Assembly: GCA_945896935.1 (NCBI GenBank)
Contig: CAMDER010000005.1
Span: 1-25,980 of the forward strand
DNA length: 25,980 nt
Direction: 5' to 3'
Origin: Bifidobacterium breve
GTDB taxonomy: Bacteria > Actinomycetota > Acidimicrobiia > Acidimicrobiales > Ilumatobacteraceae
A program made the position numbers and the translations under genes. The notes below the pieces were generated by a model. The model had not been told where the DNA came from. It saw nothing but the letters and a program-made list of their open reading frames with translations, and did no database searches. Below are positions 8,839-16,949 of this stretch, in pieces. How positions within the stretch are numbered: position 1 is the stretch's first letter; every line of letters starts with the position of its first letter.

Positions 8839-8844
8839 TAAGGT
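8839..8844 (+). promoter_or_regulatory. Candidate -10 hexamer TAAGGT for the adenosyltransferase gene
   Basis: TAAGGT lies 7 nt upstream of ATG 8852. The AAGG within it could alternatively act as a weak ribosome site. The whole metH-adenosyltransferase spacer (8724-8851, 128 bp) shows no riboswitch-like conserved boxes. Confidence 0.4.
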
Positions 8845-8851
8845 CACAGGT

Positions 8852-9400
8852 ATGGCTCGTCGAAGTATTTACACCCGTGACGGAGATGACGGATCAACGG
8901 GTCTTTTCTATGGTGGCCGCGTGCCCAAGGACAGCGTCTTGCCACGTGCCTACGGAACGGTTGATGAGGCTCAAGCAATACTCGGTGTTGTGCGAGCCGA
9001 AGCAGGTCAAGGTTCGGAAGTCGAGGCGATGTTGATCCCAATCATGCGTGACCTCTGGGTGCTCATGGCCGAGTTGGCGACTTTGCCTGAAAATCGTTCA
9101 AAGTTGACCCCCGGAGCGTCGTGCGTTGAAGCCTCGATGGTGACTCGGTTAGAAAATCTGATTGACGAACTTGATACACGCTTTGATCCCCCCACCGAAT
9201 TTGTGGTGCCAGGCGGAAACAAGGTGTCGGCTTGGCTTGATGTTGCTCGAACCGTGGTTCGTCGTGCCGAACGACATTCAATTGCGGCCGCCCTAGCGCC
9301 GTCGCAAGCCGTGCCGTACCTCAATCGCCTGTCGGACTTGTTGTGGACAATGGCTCGTTGGAACGAAGGAGAAAGCCTTCCCGTGCGCGGCGTGTCATGA
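8852..9400 (+). CDS. PduO-type cob(I)alamin adenosyltransferase
   Basis: The enzyme attaches the adenosyl group of ATP to reduced cobalamin, making the coenzyme that methylmalonyl-CoA mutase needs. The 182-residue product carries the PduO-family ATP-binding amino end IYTRDGDDGSTGL followed by GGRVPKDS and AYGTVDE. Near the carboxy end are LDVARTVVRRAER and YLNRLSDLLW, which are also family hallmarks. The open frame reaches back to 8780, but the extra residues lie outside the conserved region, and ATG 8852 (MARRS) matches family starts. It is divergent from metH and sits 7 nt before the aminopeptidase gene, so those two plus-strand genes are probably co-transcribed. A mutase large chain lies about 6 kb downstream. 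Confidence 0.93.
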   Translation: MARRSIYTRDGDDGSTGLFYGGRVPKDSVLPRAYGTVDEAQAILGVVRAEAGQGSEVEAMLIPIMRDLWVLMAELATLPENRSKLTPGASCVEASMVTRLENLIDELDTRFDPPTEFVVPGGNKVSAWLDVARTVVRRAERHSIAAALAPSQAVPYLNRLSDLLWTMARWNEGESLPVRGVS

Positions 9401-9407
9401 TTGACAC

Positions 9408-10865
9408 ATGGCTTTAACTGTCGAAACATCACGTTCCATTCCTCGCTCGGCTGACGCAGTCGGGTTTGCGGTCGCAACAACCGGTGCAGTGCCCCGTCAA
9501 CTTGGACTCAGTCGGGCTGCGTTAACTGCTCACGGCTTTGATGGCAAGGTCGGCCAAATTTTGGTGATGCCCTCGTCAACTGGCCCGACATGTATCGCCG
9601 TAGGAATTGGCGATTTCCGCAAGGCGGATGCCAATGATGTCCGTGATGCTGCTGCGGCCCTTGCTCGTGCCGCGGCGCGTCGGACCCATGTGGCAACCAA
9701 CTTGGTTGACAGTGTTGCCCTCGACGCTCGTTCAGCAGCGCAGGCAGCCGTTGAAGGGTTTACCTTGGCGACGTATCGCTACACCGATCTCAAATCGGCG
9801 AAGGCTTCAGTGCCAACGTTGCTGACGTTGACGGCATCGAGCGCGCGGGAGCGCAGCACCGAGACCGGAGTCGAGCGCGGACGTACGACTGCAGCGGCAG
9901 CAACGCTGGCTCGCGACTTGGCAAACATGCCGCCGGCTTATTTGACCGCACGAATCTTGGCCGATCGTGCAGTCGAAATTGCGCGGGCTTCTGGGCTTGG
10001 CGTTGAAGTATTCGACAACGACAAGTTAGAAGTCATGGGTTGTGGTGGATTGCTTGGCGTGAATCGTGGTTCAACCGAGCCAGCCCGCATGGTCAAGTTG
10101 ACGTACGCACCGTCAGACCCACAAGGCCATCTCGTGATGGTTGGCAAGGGCGTTACCTACGACTCAGGCGGAATTAGTTTGAAGCCAAGCGATGCTTCGC
10201 ACGGCATGATGAAGATGGACATGTCGGGAGCGGCAGCAGTGTTGTCGGCCATGAGCACACTTAAGGCGTTGCGTTGCCGCACCGCAGTCACGGGTTACTT
10301 GATGTGTACCGATAACCGACCATCGGGAAGTGCCGTTGCAATGGGTGACGTCTTGACTTTCCGTAATGGAAAGACATCTGAAATCTTGAATACCGATGCT
10401 GAAGGTCGTTTGATTTTGGCTGACGGATTGTCATTGGCAGCCGAACTCAAGCCCGACGCCATCGTTGACATCGCGACTTTGACTGGTGCCTGCATGGCTG
10501 CACTCGGAGCCAAAATCGCTGGTGTGCTTGGCACAAATCAATCGTTTGTTGATCAAGTCAAGGCTGCTGCCGACAAAGCCGACGAGCCAGTTTGGCAGTT
10601 GCCACTTGAGCGCAGTTACCGACGGTTGCTTGATTCGAATGTCGCTGACATGAAGAACATTGGCGGTCCATATGGCGGTGCCATTACCGCAGCGTTGTTC
10701 TTGGCCGAATTCACTGGTGATGTTCCATGGGCCCACCTGGATATCGCTGGACCGATGAATGTTGATGGCGATGACGGTTGGTTAAGCCGTGGTGCGACCG
10801 GATTCGGAACTCGGCTACTCATCAACTTGGCTCTGGGATTCACGAAGCCAAAGGTGAGTCGCTAG
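9408..10865 (+). CDS. pepA: Leucyl aminopeptidase, peptidase family M17
   Basis: This cytosolic di-metal enzyme removes amino-terminal residues from peptides. The 485-residue product has the variable amino-terminal domain (about 1-160) and the catalytic domain (about 165-480). The metal and active-site segments are GKGVTYDSGGISLKP (about 247-261), MKMDMSGAAAV shortly after, and NTDAEGRL (328-335), which carries the Asp and Glu ligands and the catalytic Arg. It starts 7 nt after the adenosyltransferase stop, with ATG 9408. Its last 26 nt overlap the end of the convergent gene at 10840. The pairing with a cobalamin enzyme looks like simple gene packing; I see no functional link. Confidence 0.95.
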   Translation: MALTVETSRSIPRSADAVGFAVATTGAVPRQLGLSRAALTAHGFDGKVGQILVMPSSTGPTCIAVGIGDFRKADANDVRDAAAALARAAARRTHVATNLVDSVALDARSAAQAAVEGFTLATYRYTDLKSAKASVPTLLTLTASSARERSTETGVERGRTTAAAATLARDLANMPPAYLTARILADRAVEIARASGLGVEVFDNDKLEVMGCGGLLGVNRGSTEPARMVKLTYAPSDPQGHLVMVGKGVTYDSGGISLKPSDASHGMMKMDMSGAAAVLSAMSTLKALRCRTAVTGYLMCTDNRPSGSAVAMGDVLTFRNGKTSEILNTDAEGRLILADGLSLAAELKPDAIVDIATLTGACMAALGAKIAGVLGTNQSFVDQVKAAADKADEPVWQLPLERSYRRLLDSNVADMKNIGGPYGGAITAALFLAEFTGDVPWAHLDIAGPMNVDGDDGWLSRGATGFGTRLLINLALGFTKPKVSR

Positions 10866-11373
10866 TCGTCGGTCGTTTGACGGTTCGTCCGCCTGAGTAG
10901 CCCTCAACCAGAGCGAGTTCGGGATCGGACTCGGCCCATTGTGCATGGGCGCGTTGCAAGTGCTCAGGTAGGCGGGCGAGTTGTTTCATGGCGAGCGGTG
11001 GAACGACCGATCGAATTGCGAGGCGATCGCCAATGGGCTGCGCTAAACCGAACATCACCAATCGCTGCACGGCGCGGGCGAATGGGTTAGCCCGACCTGA
11101 TTCATAGCCGAGACCGAGACTGGCGGCCGTTGCCGCTAGATCGATGGCAAAGCCATCGGGGTTGTTCACCACAGTGACAGCAAGGCGACGCAGCAACCAT
11201 GTCGCAGTCGGCCCAAGAGTGCTCAACCAAAAGAGTTCGACGTAATCGCCACAAGCATCAAATCCAACTCGTTCAACAATGGGGTCGCGCCACGGGATAA
11301 CAACGAGTTCGTCGGTCACCCGATCAAGAACTGTCGAATATTTTGGTGAGTGATTATTGGTACTTGTGCTCAT
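10840..11373 (-). CDS. Conserved actinobacterial-type protein of unknown function
   Basis: I do not recognise a named family. The frame extends to 11556, but ATG 11373 has a good ribosome site (GAAAGG about 6 nt upstream) and gives a 177-residue soluble protein. Notable segments are IPWRDPIVERVGFDACGDYV, FWLSTLGPTATWLLRRL, GLGYESG and VVPPLAMKQLARLPEHLQ. The middle, with a short helical segment, GLGYESG and then AVQRLVMFGLAQ and IRSVVPPL, looks like a winged-helix fold, so DNA binding is possible but unproven. There is no signal peptide or membrane helix. It is divergent from the Sir2 gene with a 103-bp spacer and overlaps the pepA end by 26 nt. Using the far-upstream start would overlap the Sir2 coding region, which argues against it. 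Confidence 0.75.
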   Translation of the reverse strand: MSTSTNNHSPKYSTVLDRVTDELVVIPWRDPIVERVGFDACGDYVELFWLSTLGPTATWLLRRLAVTVVNNPDGFAIDLAATAASLGLGYESGRANPFARAVQRLVMFGLAQPIGDRLAIRSVVPPLAMKQLARLPEHLQRAHAQWAESDPELALVEGYSGGRTVKRPTTSDSPLAS

Positions 11374-11476
11374 GGCGACCTTTCGAAATTTTGATGGCAC
11401 AAAGTTGTGGGCGCAGATCGTTCGAGTACGGCGACGAGTGCGATACTTTTTGCATGAAAGCAGGAGCCGAAGATTG

Positions 11477-12259
11477 ATGCCAATGTTGATTAACGATATA
11501 CAGTCACCCGAATTTGCACTGGTTCGCCAGTGGATTGTTGAAGCGCGCCGCATCACAGTTTTGACTGGCGCTGGTATCTCGACGGCTTCTGGGGTTCCCG
11601 ACTTTCGAGGACCGAATGGAATTTGGACGAAGAATCCTTCGGCCGAAAAGTTTTCAAATATTCAGACCTATAAGAGTGATGAGAGTGTGCGTATCGCTGG
11701 ATGGAAAGCATCAAGTGAACGGCGATTGAGTTCTTTAGAACCAAACGTTGGACATCTTGCCTTGGTCGAACTGGAACGACGCGGCCAACTACGCGGTCTA
11801 GTAACGCAAAATGTCGATGGGCTGCATCTCGTTGCTGGAAATTCACCAGATGTCGTACACGAGGTCCACGGAACGTGGCGGTACAGCCGATGTATTGGTT
11901 GCAGTGATCGCCTTCCCGTTGAAGACACTTTGCGACGAGTTGATGCTGGCGAAGCCGACCCGAAATGTTTGAAATGTGGGGGACTCATGAAGCGTGATGT
12001 GATTCTGTTTGGTGAAGCACTCGTGCCCGACGTCATCGCTGGTGCCATGGCAGCCGCTGAAGAAGCCGACTTGGTGATGGCGATTGGGACGCAACTGAAT
12101 GTGACGCCGGCAGCAAATGTGGTGACTCGTGGCAAGGCCGCTGGGGCCAAAGTCATCATCATGAATAACCAGCCCACCGATCGCGACCAATACGCCGATG
12201 CTTTTCTGATGGGGGACATCACCGAGATGCTTCCAGCCCTTGTCGCAATTCCCGACTAA
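11477..12259 (+). CDS. cobB: Sir2-family NAD-dependent protein deacylase
   Basis: Sirtuins remove acyl groups from lysine using NAD. The 260-residue protein shows GAGISTASGVPDFRG (31-45) for NAD binding, QNVDGLH (111-117), catalytic His131 in EVHGTW, and four zinc cysteines at 139, 142, 164 and 167. The late NAD motif is GTQLNVTPAANV where many family members have GTSL. The open frame begins at 11357, but an AGGAG at 11462-11466 and the family length favour ATG 11477, with TTG 11474 possible. TACTTT at 11444-11449 could be the -10 of a leadered transcript. The gene is 17 nt upstream of the rhodanese-ThiF fusion and may be co-transcribed with it. In other bacteria a sirtuin controls acyl-CoA synthetases; no such target lies here. 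Confidence 0.94.
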   Translation: MPMLINDIQSPEFALVRQWIVEARRITVLTGAGISTASGVPDFRGPNGIWTKNPSAEKFSNIQTYKSDESVRIAGWKASSERRLSSLEPNVGHLALVELERRGQLRGLVTQNVDGLHLVAGNSPDVVHEVHGTWRYSRCIGCSDRLPVEDTLRRVDAGEADPKCLKCGGLMKRDVILFGEALVPDVIAGAMAAAEEADLVMAIGTQLNVTPAANVVTRGKAAGAKVIIMNNQPTDRDQYADAFLMGDITEMLPALVAIPD

Positions 12260-12264
12260 CTAGG

Positions 12265-12270
12265 TAGGCT
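12265..12270 (+). promoter_or_regulatory. Candidate -10 hexamer TAGGCT for the rhodanese-ThiF gene
   Basis: TAGGCT lies exactly 6 nt before ATG 12277, suiting transcription from the start codon. TTGTCG at 12240-12245 is a weak -35 with a long 19-nt spacer. The overlapping AGGTAGG could instead be a ribosome site for read-through from the Sir2 gene. Confidence 0.35.
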
Positions 12271-12276
12271 TTTGCT

Positions 12277-13443
12277 ATGGCTACCTTCAGGGACTTACTT
12301 TCGGCTGCAAAAGCGGTCATCACCGAGGTTGATACTGCGTCGGCTCAGACTCAGATCGCTGCTGGCGGAGTGACAGTTTTGGACGTGCGTGAACCCGACG
12401 AATACGCCGAGGGTGCCTTGGTCGGAGCCCTGCATATTCCTCGTGGTCATCTTGAAGCGCAAATCGAAGGTCGCATTCTTGACAAGGACGCGCCAGTCAT
12501 TGTTTATTGCGCCGGTGGAATACGTAGTGCGTTTGCCGCTAAAACGTTGGCCGAACTTGGGTACACCAATGTTTTGTCGATGGCCGGCGGTTATGGCAAG
12601 TGGAAAGACGAAGGTCGCACCTGGAAAGCGCCAGCTTCGTTGACGCCCGAACAAATGAATCGCTACAAGCGACACTTGTTACTTCCCGAAGTTGGTGTTG
12701 AAGGCCAATCTAAATTGCTCAACAGTAAAGTTTTAATGCTCGGTGCTGGTGGCCTTGGTTCACCCGCAGCGTTGTATCTTGCGGCCGCTGGTGTTGGAAC
12801 CATCGGCATTGTGGACATGGATGATGTTGATGCCAGCAACTTGCAGCGTCAGATTTTGCACAACATTGATCGCATTGGTGACCGTAAAGTTGATTCGGCA
12901 AAGAAAACGATCAATTTGCTCAACCCCGATGTCAAAGTCATTACTTATGACACGCGCCTTGCAGCCGAAAATATCATGGACATCATTGCGGGCTATGACG
13001 TCATCGTCGATGGTGCCGACAACTTCCCATCGCGCTACTTGTTGAACGACGCGAGTGTGAAACTTGGTATTCCAGTCGTGCATGGTTCGATCTTCCGCTT
13101 TGAAGGAATGGTCTCAGTGTTCCATCCCAAAGAGGGTCCGACCTATCGCGACATGGTTCCCGAGCCGCCGCCGGCCGAACTTGCTCCCTCGTGCGCTGAG
13201 GCTGGAGTTCTTGGCGTTTTGCCCGGAATCATTGGTTCGATTCAGGCTCTCGAAGTCATCAAGATCTTGCTCAATCTTGGAGAAGGATTGGTTGGGCGCA
13301 TCTTGGCCGTCGATACAACCGAGATGTCATTTCGAACTTTCAAGCTGCAACCCGATCCGACGAACCCAGTCACCTGGGCTAATCGCGACAAAATTCAGGT
13401 ACTCGACCTTGATGGTCTGTGTGCCCCTGGAATGAGTCACTGA
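12277..13443 (+). CDS. Rhodanese-ThiF/MoeB fusion (adenylyltransferase-sulfurtransferase)
   Basis: Such enzymes adenylate the carboxy end of a ubiquitin-like sulfur carrier (MoaD, ThiS or CysO type) and load sulfur on it. Residues 1-115 are a rhodanese domain with Cys78 in CAGGIRS. Residues 125-388 are a ThiF/MoeB domain with GAGGLGS (156-162), NLQRQ, DGADNF (245-250) and conserved Cys306 in PSCAEAGVLG. The order is the reverse of MoeZ or MOCS3, where rhodanese is at the carboxy end. The MoeB zinc pair in YRCL is YRDM here (290-293), and no CxxC appears near the end, so the structural zinc is probably lost. No sulfur carrier gene is adjacent, so molybdopterin, thiamine or cysteine roles cannot be separated. 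It ends 6 nt from the convergent EamA gene. Confidence 0.9.
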   Translation: MATFRDLLSAAKAVITEVDTASAQTQIAAGGVTVLDVREPDEYAEGALVGALHIPRGHLEAQIEGRILDKDAPVIVYCAGGIRSAFAAKTLAELGYTNVLSMAGGYGKWKDEGRTWKAPASLTPEQMNRYKRHLLLPEVGVEGQSKLLNSKVLMLGAGGLGSPAALYLAAAGVGTIGIVDMDDVDASNLQRQILHNIDRIGDRKVDSAKKTINLLNPDVKVITYDTRLAAENIMDIIAGYDVIVDGADNFPSRYLLNDASVKLGIPVVHGSIFRFEGMVSVFHPKEGPTYRDMVPEPPPAELAPSCAEAGVLGVLPGIIGSIQALEVIKILLNLGEGLVGRILAVDTTEMSFRTFKLQPDPTNPVTWANRDKIQVLDLDGLCAPGMSH

Positions 13444-13449
13444 AACAAT

Positions 13450-14424
13450 TCAGTTACTGATCTCACTGTTCAGTGTTTCTCGTTCTTGAATGACGACACC
13501 GGCAAGAACAAGAGCCATGCCGAATAGGTCGATGGCATTGGGTCGTTGGTCAAGCGCAATGAAGGCGACAACAGTGGCGGTAACTGGCAACAGTGCGAGT
13601 AACACGCTGAAGCGACGAATCGGAATGCGTCGCAAGATTGATTGGTCAATGCCATAACCAACTGCGTTTGATAGCACTCCGACAAACATGCACGCAAAGA
13701 TTAAGTGCGGAGCGTTCCACACGGGCCCACTTGTTGGTGCTCCGATAGGAGTAATGACAACTGCGCCGATCAGGAGACCTAATCCGAGGCCCGAAACACC
13801 GCGATTTTGTTGAGCAACGCGCGACCCAACGACAATGTATGTAGCCCACATCGCTGAAGCCAAGAAGATAAACAGCAATCCCAATGGTTCGTCACTGATT
13901 TCAACTCCGGACAATACGGCCACGCCGATGGCGGCACAACCAAGCGACAGTGCATTGCGTCGCGAACGGGTGCGAACTGCCGCAACCAAGATCGGCCCGA
14001 TGAATTCGATAGCAACGCCCTTGCCCATGGGGAGCCGGTCGATGGCTAAGTAGAAGAACGTATTCATGAGTGCCGTAGCGACTCCGAAAATCGTCATCGC
14101 GATGAAATCTTGGCGAGTCCATTTTTGGCGATGATCGCGATGAAAAAGTCGGCGACTCGAAAAGATGATGAGAGCAATCGAAGCACCAATGACGCGGAGC
14201 CATGCGACCGTGGCTGGGTTGACCTGATCAAACAAGTCAATGGCGATCACCGCACCGATGTATTGAGCGGTGGCACTCAGCACAAACAACGCTTCTGGTG
14301 AAGCGGTGTTGAAAAAGTGTCCGACAGGGTTGTCAGTACTTTGCGGAGTTGGTGACGAGTTCAGTCGAAAAGTTCGGGGTCGGTGCGACAAATCTCTTGC
14401 CACAACGGCTGAAACTGGAACCAT
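13450..14424 (-). CDS. EamA/DMT-family transporter, RhtA-like
   Basis: The product (324 residues from ATG 14424) has about ten hydrophobic helices in two EamA repeats. RhtA-like features include LPMGKGVAIEFIGPILVAAV followed by basic SRR in the first repeat. RhtA relatives export threonine, homoserine or related amino acids; the substrate here is inferred only. The start is uncertain: ATG 14424 overlaps the upstream aldolase gene by 64 nt, and the first 45 residues are polar and unlike family members, so an internal non-ATG start is likely. GTG 14403 and TTG 14391 are in frame, but none has a clear ribosome site. The overlap implies co-transcription with the aldolase-family gene. Confidence 0.85.
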   Translation of the reverse strand: MVPVSAVVARDLSHRPRTFRLNSSPTPQSTDNPVGHFFNTASPEALFVLSATAQYIGAVIAIDLFDQVNPATVAWLRVIGASIALIIFSSRRLFHRDHRQKWTRQDFIAMTIFGVATALMNTFFYLAIDRLPMGKGVAIEFIGPILVAAVRTRSRRNALSLGCAAIGVAVLSGVEISDEPLGLLFIFLASAMWATYIVVGSRVAQQNRGVSGLGLGLLIGAVVITPIGAPTSGPVWNAPHLIFACMFVGVLSNAVGYGIDQSILRRIPIRRFSVLLALLPVTATVVAFIALDQRPNAIDLFGMALVLAGVVIQERETLNSEISN

Positions 14425-15170
14425 CCGGCCAACGAATGACCAGTCTGCTCACGTGTGTATTGAGCGTATTCATGCTTGATGAGTTTGGGTGTTCCAGCGG
14501 CCATTGCGAGTAACTGGGCTTGGCATGAACGGTCCATTGACAAGAACCAAAAGGCTGCTTCTTCGACAGTTGATCCGACAGTGAACAAACCATGGTTCTG
14601 GTGAATCGCGGCTTTACCTTTCGGGAATTTCGAAGCAAGTTCTTTGCCGGCTTCAATATCAAACGCAACGGCCCCACCTTGTTCAGAGATCACAGTGTGA
14701 TCGTCGTAGAAGATGCAGGCATCTTGAGTAATGGGATCGAGCGGAATACCTAAAGAACTAAATGCTTTGCCGTGAACCGAGTGGGCATGTGCAGCAGCAA
14801 TGACATCGGGTCGCGCCTGATGCAGAGCCGAGTGAATGACAAATGCTGCACGATTGACGGGCATGGTTCCATGCACGACCTCGCCATGATGATTGACCAA
14901 CAGCAAGTCACTGACTCGCATGTGGCGAAAGCTCAAGCCGAATGGGTTGACCCAAAAGTGATCAGTGAGTTCGGGGTCACGAACAGTGATGTGTCCAGCC
15001 ACGCCTTCACCAAAACCCATGCGCCCAAAAATACGAAGGGCGCCAGCGAGGCGCGACTTACGATAGGCGCGCTCTTCTTCGACATTGTTGAAGGTTGGCA
15101 TTGCGAGCAGATCGGCGTTGCCACCGAGAGCGGCTGCTTTCAAGCTGGGTGAATCGTTAGTTGTGGTCAC
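14361..15170 (-). CDS. Class II aldolase/adducin-family protein
   Basis: The frame opens with GTG 15194, but GTG 15170 has a TAnnnT hexamer 7 nt upstream and gives 269 residues; ATG 15101 is also possible. The fold signature EGVAGHITVRDPE is followed by metal ligands HAH (residues 128 and 130) and His193 in QNHGLFTVG. Aligned on QARPD, the catalytic Glu of L-fuculose-phosphate aldolase is Ala here, so retro-aldol chemistry is doubtful. That pattern fits the adducin-like branch, whose small-molecule substrates are mostly unknown. A downstream EamA exporter overlaps it by 64 nt, which might mean the two handle the same metabolite, but this is inference. Confidence 0.88.
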   Translation of the reverse strand: MTTTNDSPSLKAAALGGNADLLAMPTFNNVEEERAYRKSRLAGALRIFGRMGFGEGVAGHITVRDPELTDHFWVNPFGLSFRHMRVSDLLLVNHHGEVVHGTMPVNRAAFVIHSALHQARPDVIAAAHAHSVHGKAFSSLGIPLDPITQDACIFYDDHTVISEQGGAVAFDIEAGKELASKFPKGKAAIHQNHGLFTVGSTVEEAAFWFLSMDRSCQAQLLAMAAGTPKLIKHEYAQYTREQTGHSLAGWFQFQPLWQEICRTDPELFD

Positions 15171-15177
15171 GGTGTTT

Positions 15178-15183
15178 AGGTTA
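15178..15183 (-). promoter_or_regulatory. Candidate -10 hexamer TAACCT for the aldolase-family gene
   Basis: TAACCT lies 7 nt before GTG 15170. It would lie inside the coding region if GTG 15194 were used, so the hexamer decides between the two starts. The spacer to the mutase gene (15184-15355) shows no other recognisable element. Confidence 0.35.
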
Positions 15184-15355
15184 GACGCTGCCACTATCGG
15201 TGCCGATCAGCCAGGAACAAGAACTCCGCTCACGACATGAATCGTCGACGTGGATGGTTGCCAGGTCCAGTGGACGCAACTTAATTGTTGTCACATTCAG
15301 CGGATGATTCGTCAGTTATGGCGGCTTGAGATGGCTGAGAGGGTCCGAAACGGCG

Positions 15356-15361
15356 TACGCT
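15356..15361 (+). promoter_or_regulatory. Candidate -10 hexamer TACGCT for the mutase gene
   Basis: TACGCT lies 8 nt before ATG 15370, and no Shine-Dalgarno motif lies within 20 nt. The only purine-rich run (GAGAGGG, 15337-15343) is too far from the start to help. Confidence 0.35.
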
Positions 15362-15369
15362 CGTGACCG

Positions 15370-16944
15370 ATGAGTGACGATCTACGCAACGATTCTGGTA
15401 TCGAAATTAAGCCGCTGTACTCGGCCGCCGACCTGGACGGCTGGGACCCGGCCGCCAAACTCGGTACCCCTGGCGGACAGCCCTATACCCGAGGCGTCTA
15501 CCCGACGATGTACCGCGGCAAGTTGTGGACCATGCGTCAGTACGCCGGCTTTGGTACTCCCGAATCGACCAACGAACGATTCAAGTTCTTGCTCGGAGCA
15601 GGTCAGACCGGTTTGTCCTGTGCGTTCGACCTTCCGACACAAATGGGTTACGACTCTGATCACCCGCGTGCCGAAGGCGAAGTTGGCAAAGTTGGAGTAG
15701 CTATCGACTCGATGGCCGACATGCGTTTGTTGTTGAAAGATCTTCCACTCGACAAAGTGACCACGTCGATGACAATCAACTCGACCGGTGCGATTTTGTT
15801 GTTGATGTACGAATTGGTCGCCGAAGAACAGGGTGTGCCTGCGTCGGCTATCAGCGGAACGATTCAAAATGACTTGCTCAAGGAATACATTGCTCGCGGA
15901 ACGTACGTGTATCCGCCACGCCAAAGTATGCGCATCATCACTGATATTTTTGAATACTGCGCGAAGCATGTACCGAAGTGGAACACGATTTCAATTTCGG
16001 GGTATCACATTCGTGAGGCCGGTTCAACGGCGGTTCAAGAAATCGCCTTCACTATCGCTAACGGCATCGCCTATGTTGACGCTGCAATTGCGGCAGGACT
16101 TGATGTCGACGAATTTGCACCGCGTTTGTCGTTTTTCTGGAACGCCCATAATAATTTCTTCGAAGAAGTAGCAAAATACCGCGCTGCTCGCCGCATTTGG
16201 TTCAACATTATGAACGATCGTTTCAAGGCCAAGAAAGAGTCGAGTAAGTTGCTGCGCTTCCACACCCAAACTGGTGGAAGCACATTGACCGCTCAGCAGC
16301 CCGAGAACAACATTGTTCGCGTGGCGCTGCAGTCAATGGCTGCAGTCATGGGTGGTACGCAGAGTTTGCATACCAATGGTTATGACGAAGCCCTCAGTCT
16401 GCCGACCGAACGGGCGGCACGTATTGCATTGCGTACTCAGCAAATCATTGGTTACGAAAGTGGCATTGTTGACACTCCCGACCCATTAGCCGGTAGTTAC
16501 TTCGTCGAAACTATGACTGACGAAATGGAACGTTTGGCACTTGAGTACATCGCTCATATCGATGAACTCGGTGGGGCAGTAGCAGCAATTGAAGCTGGCT
16601 ATCAGATGAGCGAGATCGAAAATGCGGCATACGATTACGCCAAGTCAATTGATAATGATGAGCGTGTGATCGTCGGCGTCAACATGTTCGCCGTCAGCGA
16701 TGATCCTGAGCCCGAAGTATTCCCCGTGAACCCCGAACTTGAACGAGGTCAGAAAGCCCGCCTCAGCGAGTACAAAGCAGCACGCGATCAAGTCAAACTG
16801 CAAGCATCTTTGGCTGCACTCATTCAGGCCGCTCAAGGAACTGACAATATTTTGTATCCGATGAAAGAAGCGCTACGTGTTGGCGCGACTTTGGGTGAGA
16901 TCAGTGATGCCCTGCGGGGTGTCTTTGGCCTGTATCAGCCGTAG
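15370..16944 (+). CDS. Methylmalonyl-CoA mutase large chain without B12-binding domain
   Basis: The enzyme interconverts methylmalonyl-CoA and succinyl-CoA with adenosylcobalamin. The 524-residue product is the substrate-binding barrel only: RQYAGFGT, AFDLPTQMGYDSD, GTIQNDLLKEY, SISGYH and TQSLHTNGYDEA are family motifs. By alignment from memory with the Propionibacterium enzyme, Tyr58, Arg176 and His213 match Tyr89, Arg207 and His244. Tyr and Arg are replaced in isobutyryl-CoA mutase, so methylmalonyl-CoA is the likely substrate. It ends GVFGLYQP, where single-chain mutases continue into the cobalamin domain. A separate B12-binding small subunit must be encoded elsewhere, as none is in this window. 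The gene stands alone on its strand, 5 nt from the convergent nitroreductase gene. Confidence 0.93.
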   Translation: MSDDLRNDSGIEIKPLYSAADLDGWDPAAKLGTPGGQPYTRGVYPTMYRGKLWTMRQYAGFGTPESTNERFKFLLGAGQTGLSCAFDLPTQMGYDSDHPRAEGEVGKVGVAIDSMADMRLLLKDLPLDKVTTSMTINSTGAILLLMYELVAEEQGVPASAISGTIQNDLLKEYIARGTYVYPPRQSMRIITDIFEYCAKHVPKWNTISISGYHIREAGSTAVQEIAFTIANGIAYVDAAIAAGLDVDEFAPRLSFFWNAHNNFFEEVAKYRAARRIWFNIMNDRFKAKKESSKLLRFHTQTGGSTLTAQQPENNIVRVALQSMAAVMGGTQSLHTNGYDEALSLPTERAARIALRTQQIIGYESGIVDTPDPLAGSYFVETMTDEMERLALEYIAHIDELGGAVAAIEAGYQMSEIENAAYDYAKSIDNDERVIVGVNMFAVSDDPEPEVFPVNPELERGQKARLSEYKAARDQVKLQASLAALIQAAQGTDNILYPMKEALRVGATLGEISDALRGVFGLYQP

Positions 16945-16949
16945 GGAAG

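Noticed and set aside
8724..8851. Cobalamin or SAM riboswitch between metH and the adenosyltransferase gene
   Set aside because: The 128-bp spacer is short for a cobalamin riboswitch on either strand and shows none of the conserved B12-box or SAM-box sequence.
15331..15356. CTGAGA box resembling part of a TPP riboswitch before the mutase gene
   Set aside because: The second conserved box (ACCTGA-like) and the expected stems are missing, and the downstream gene has no thiamine link.
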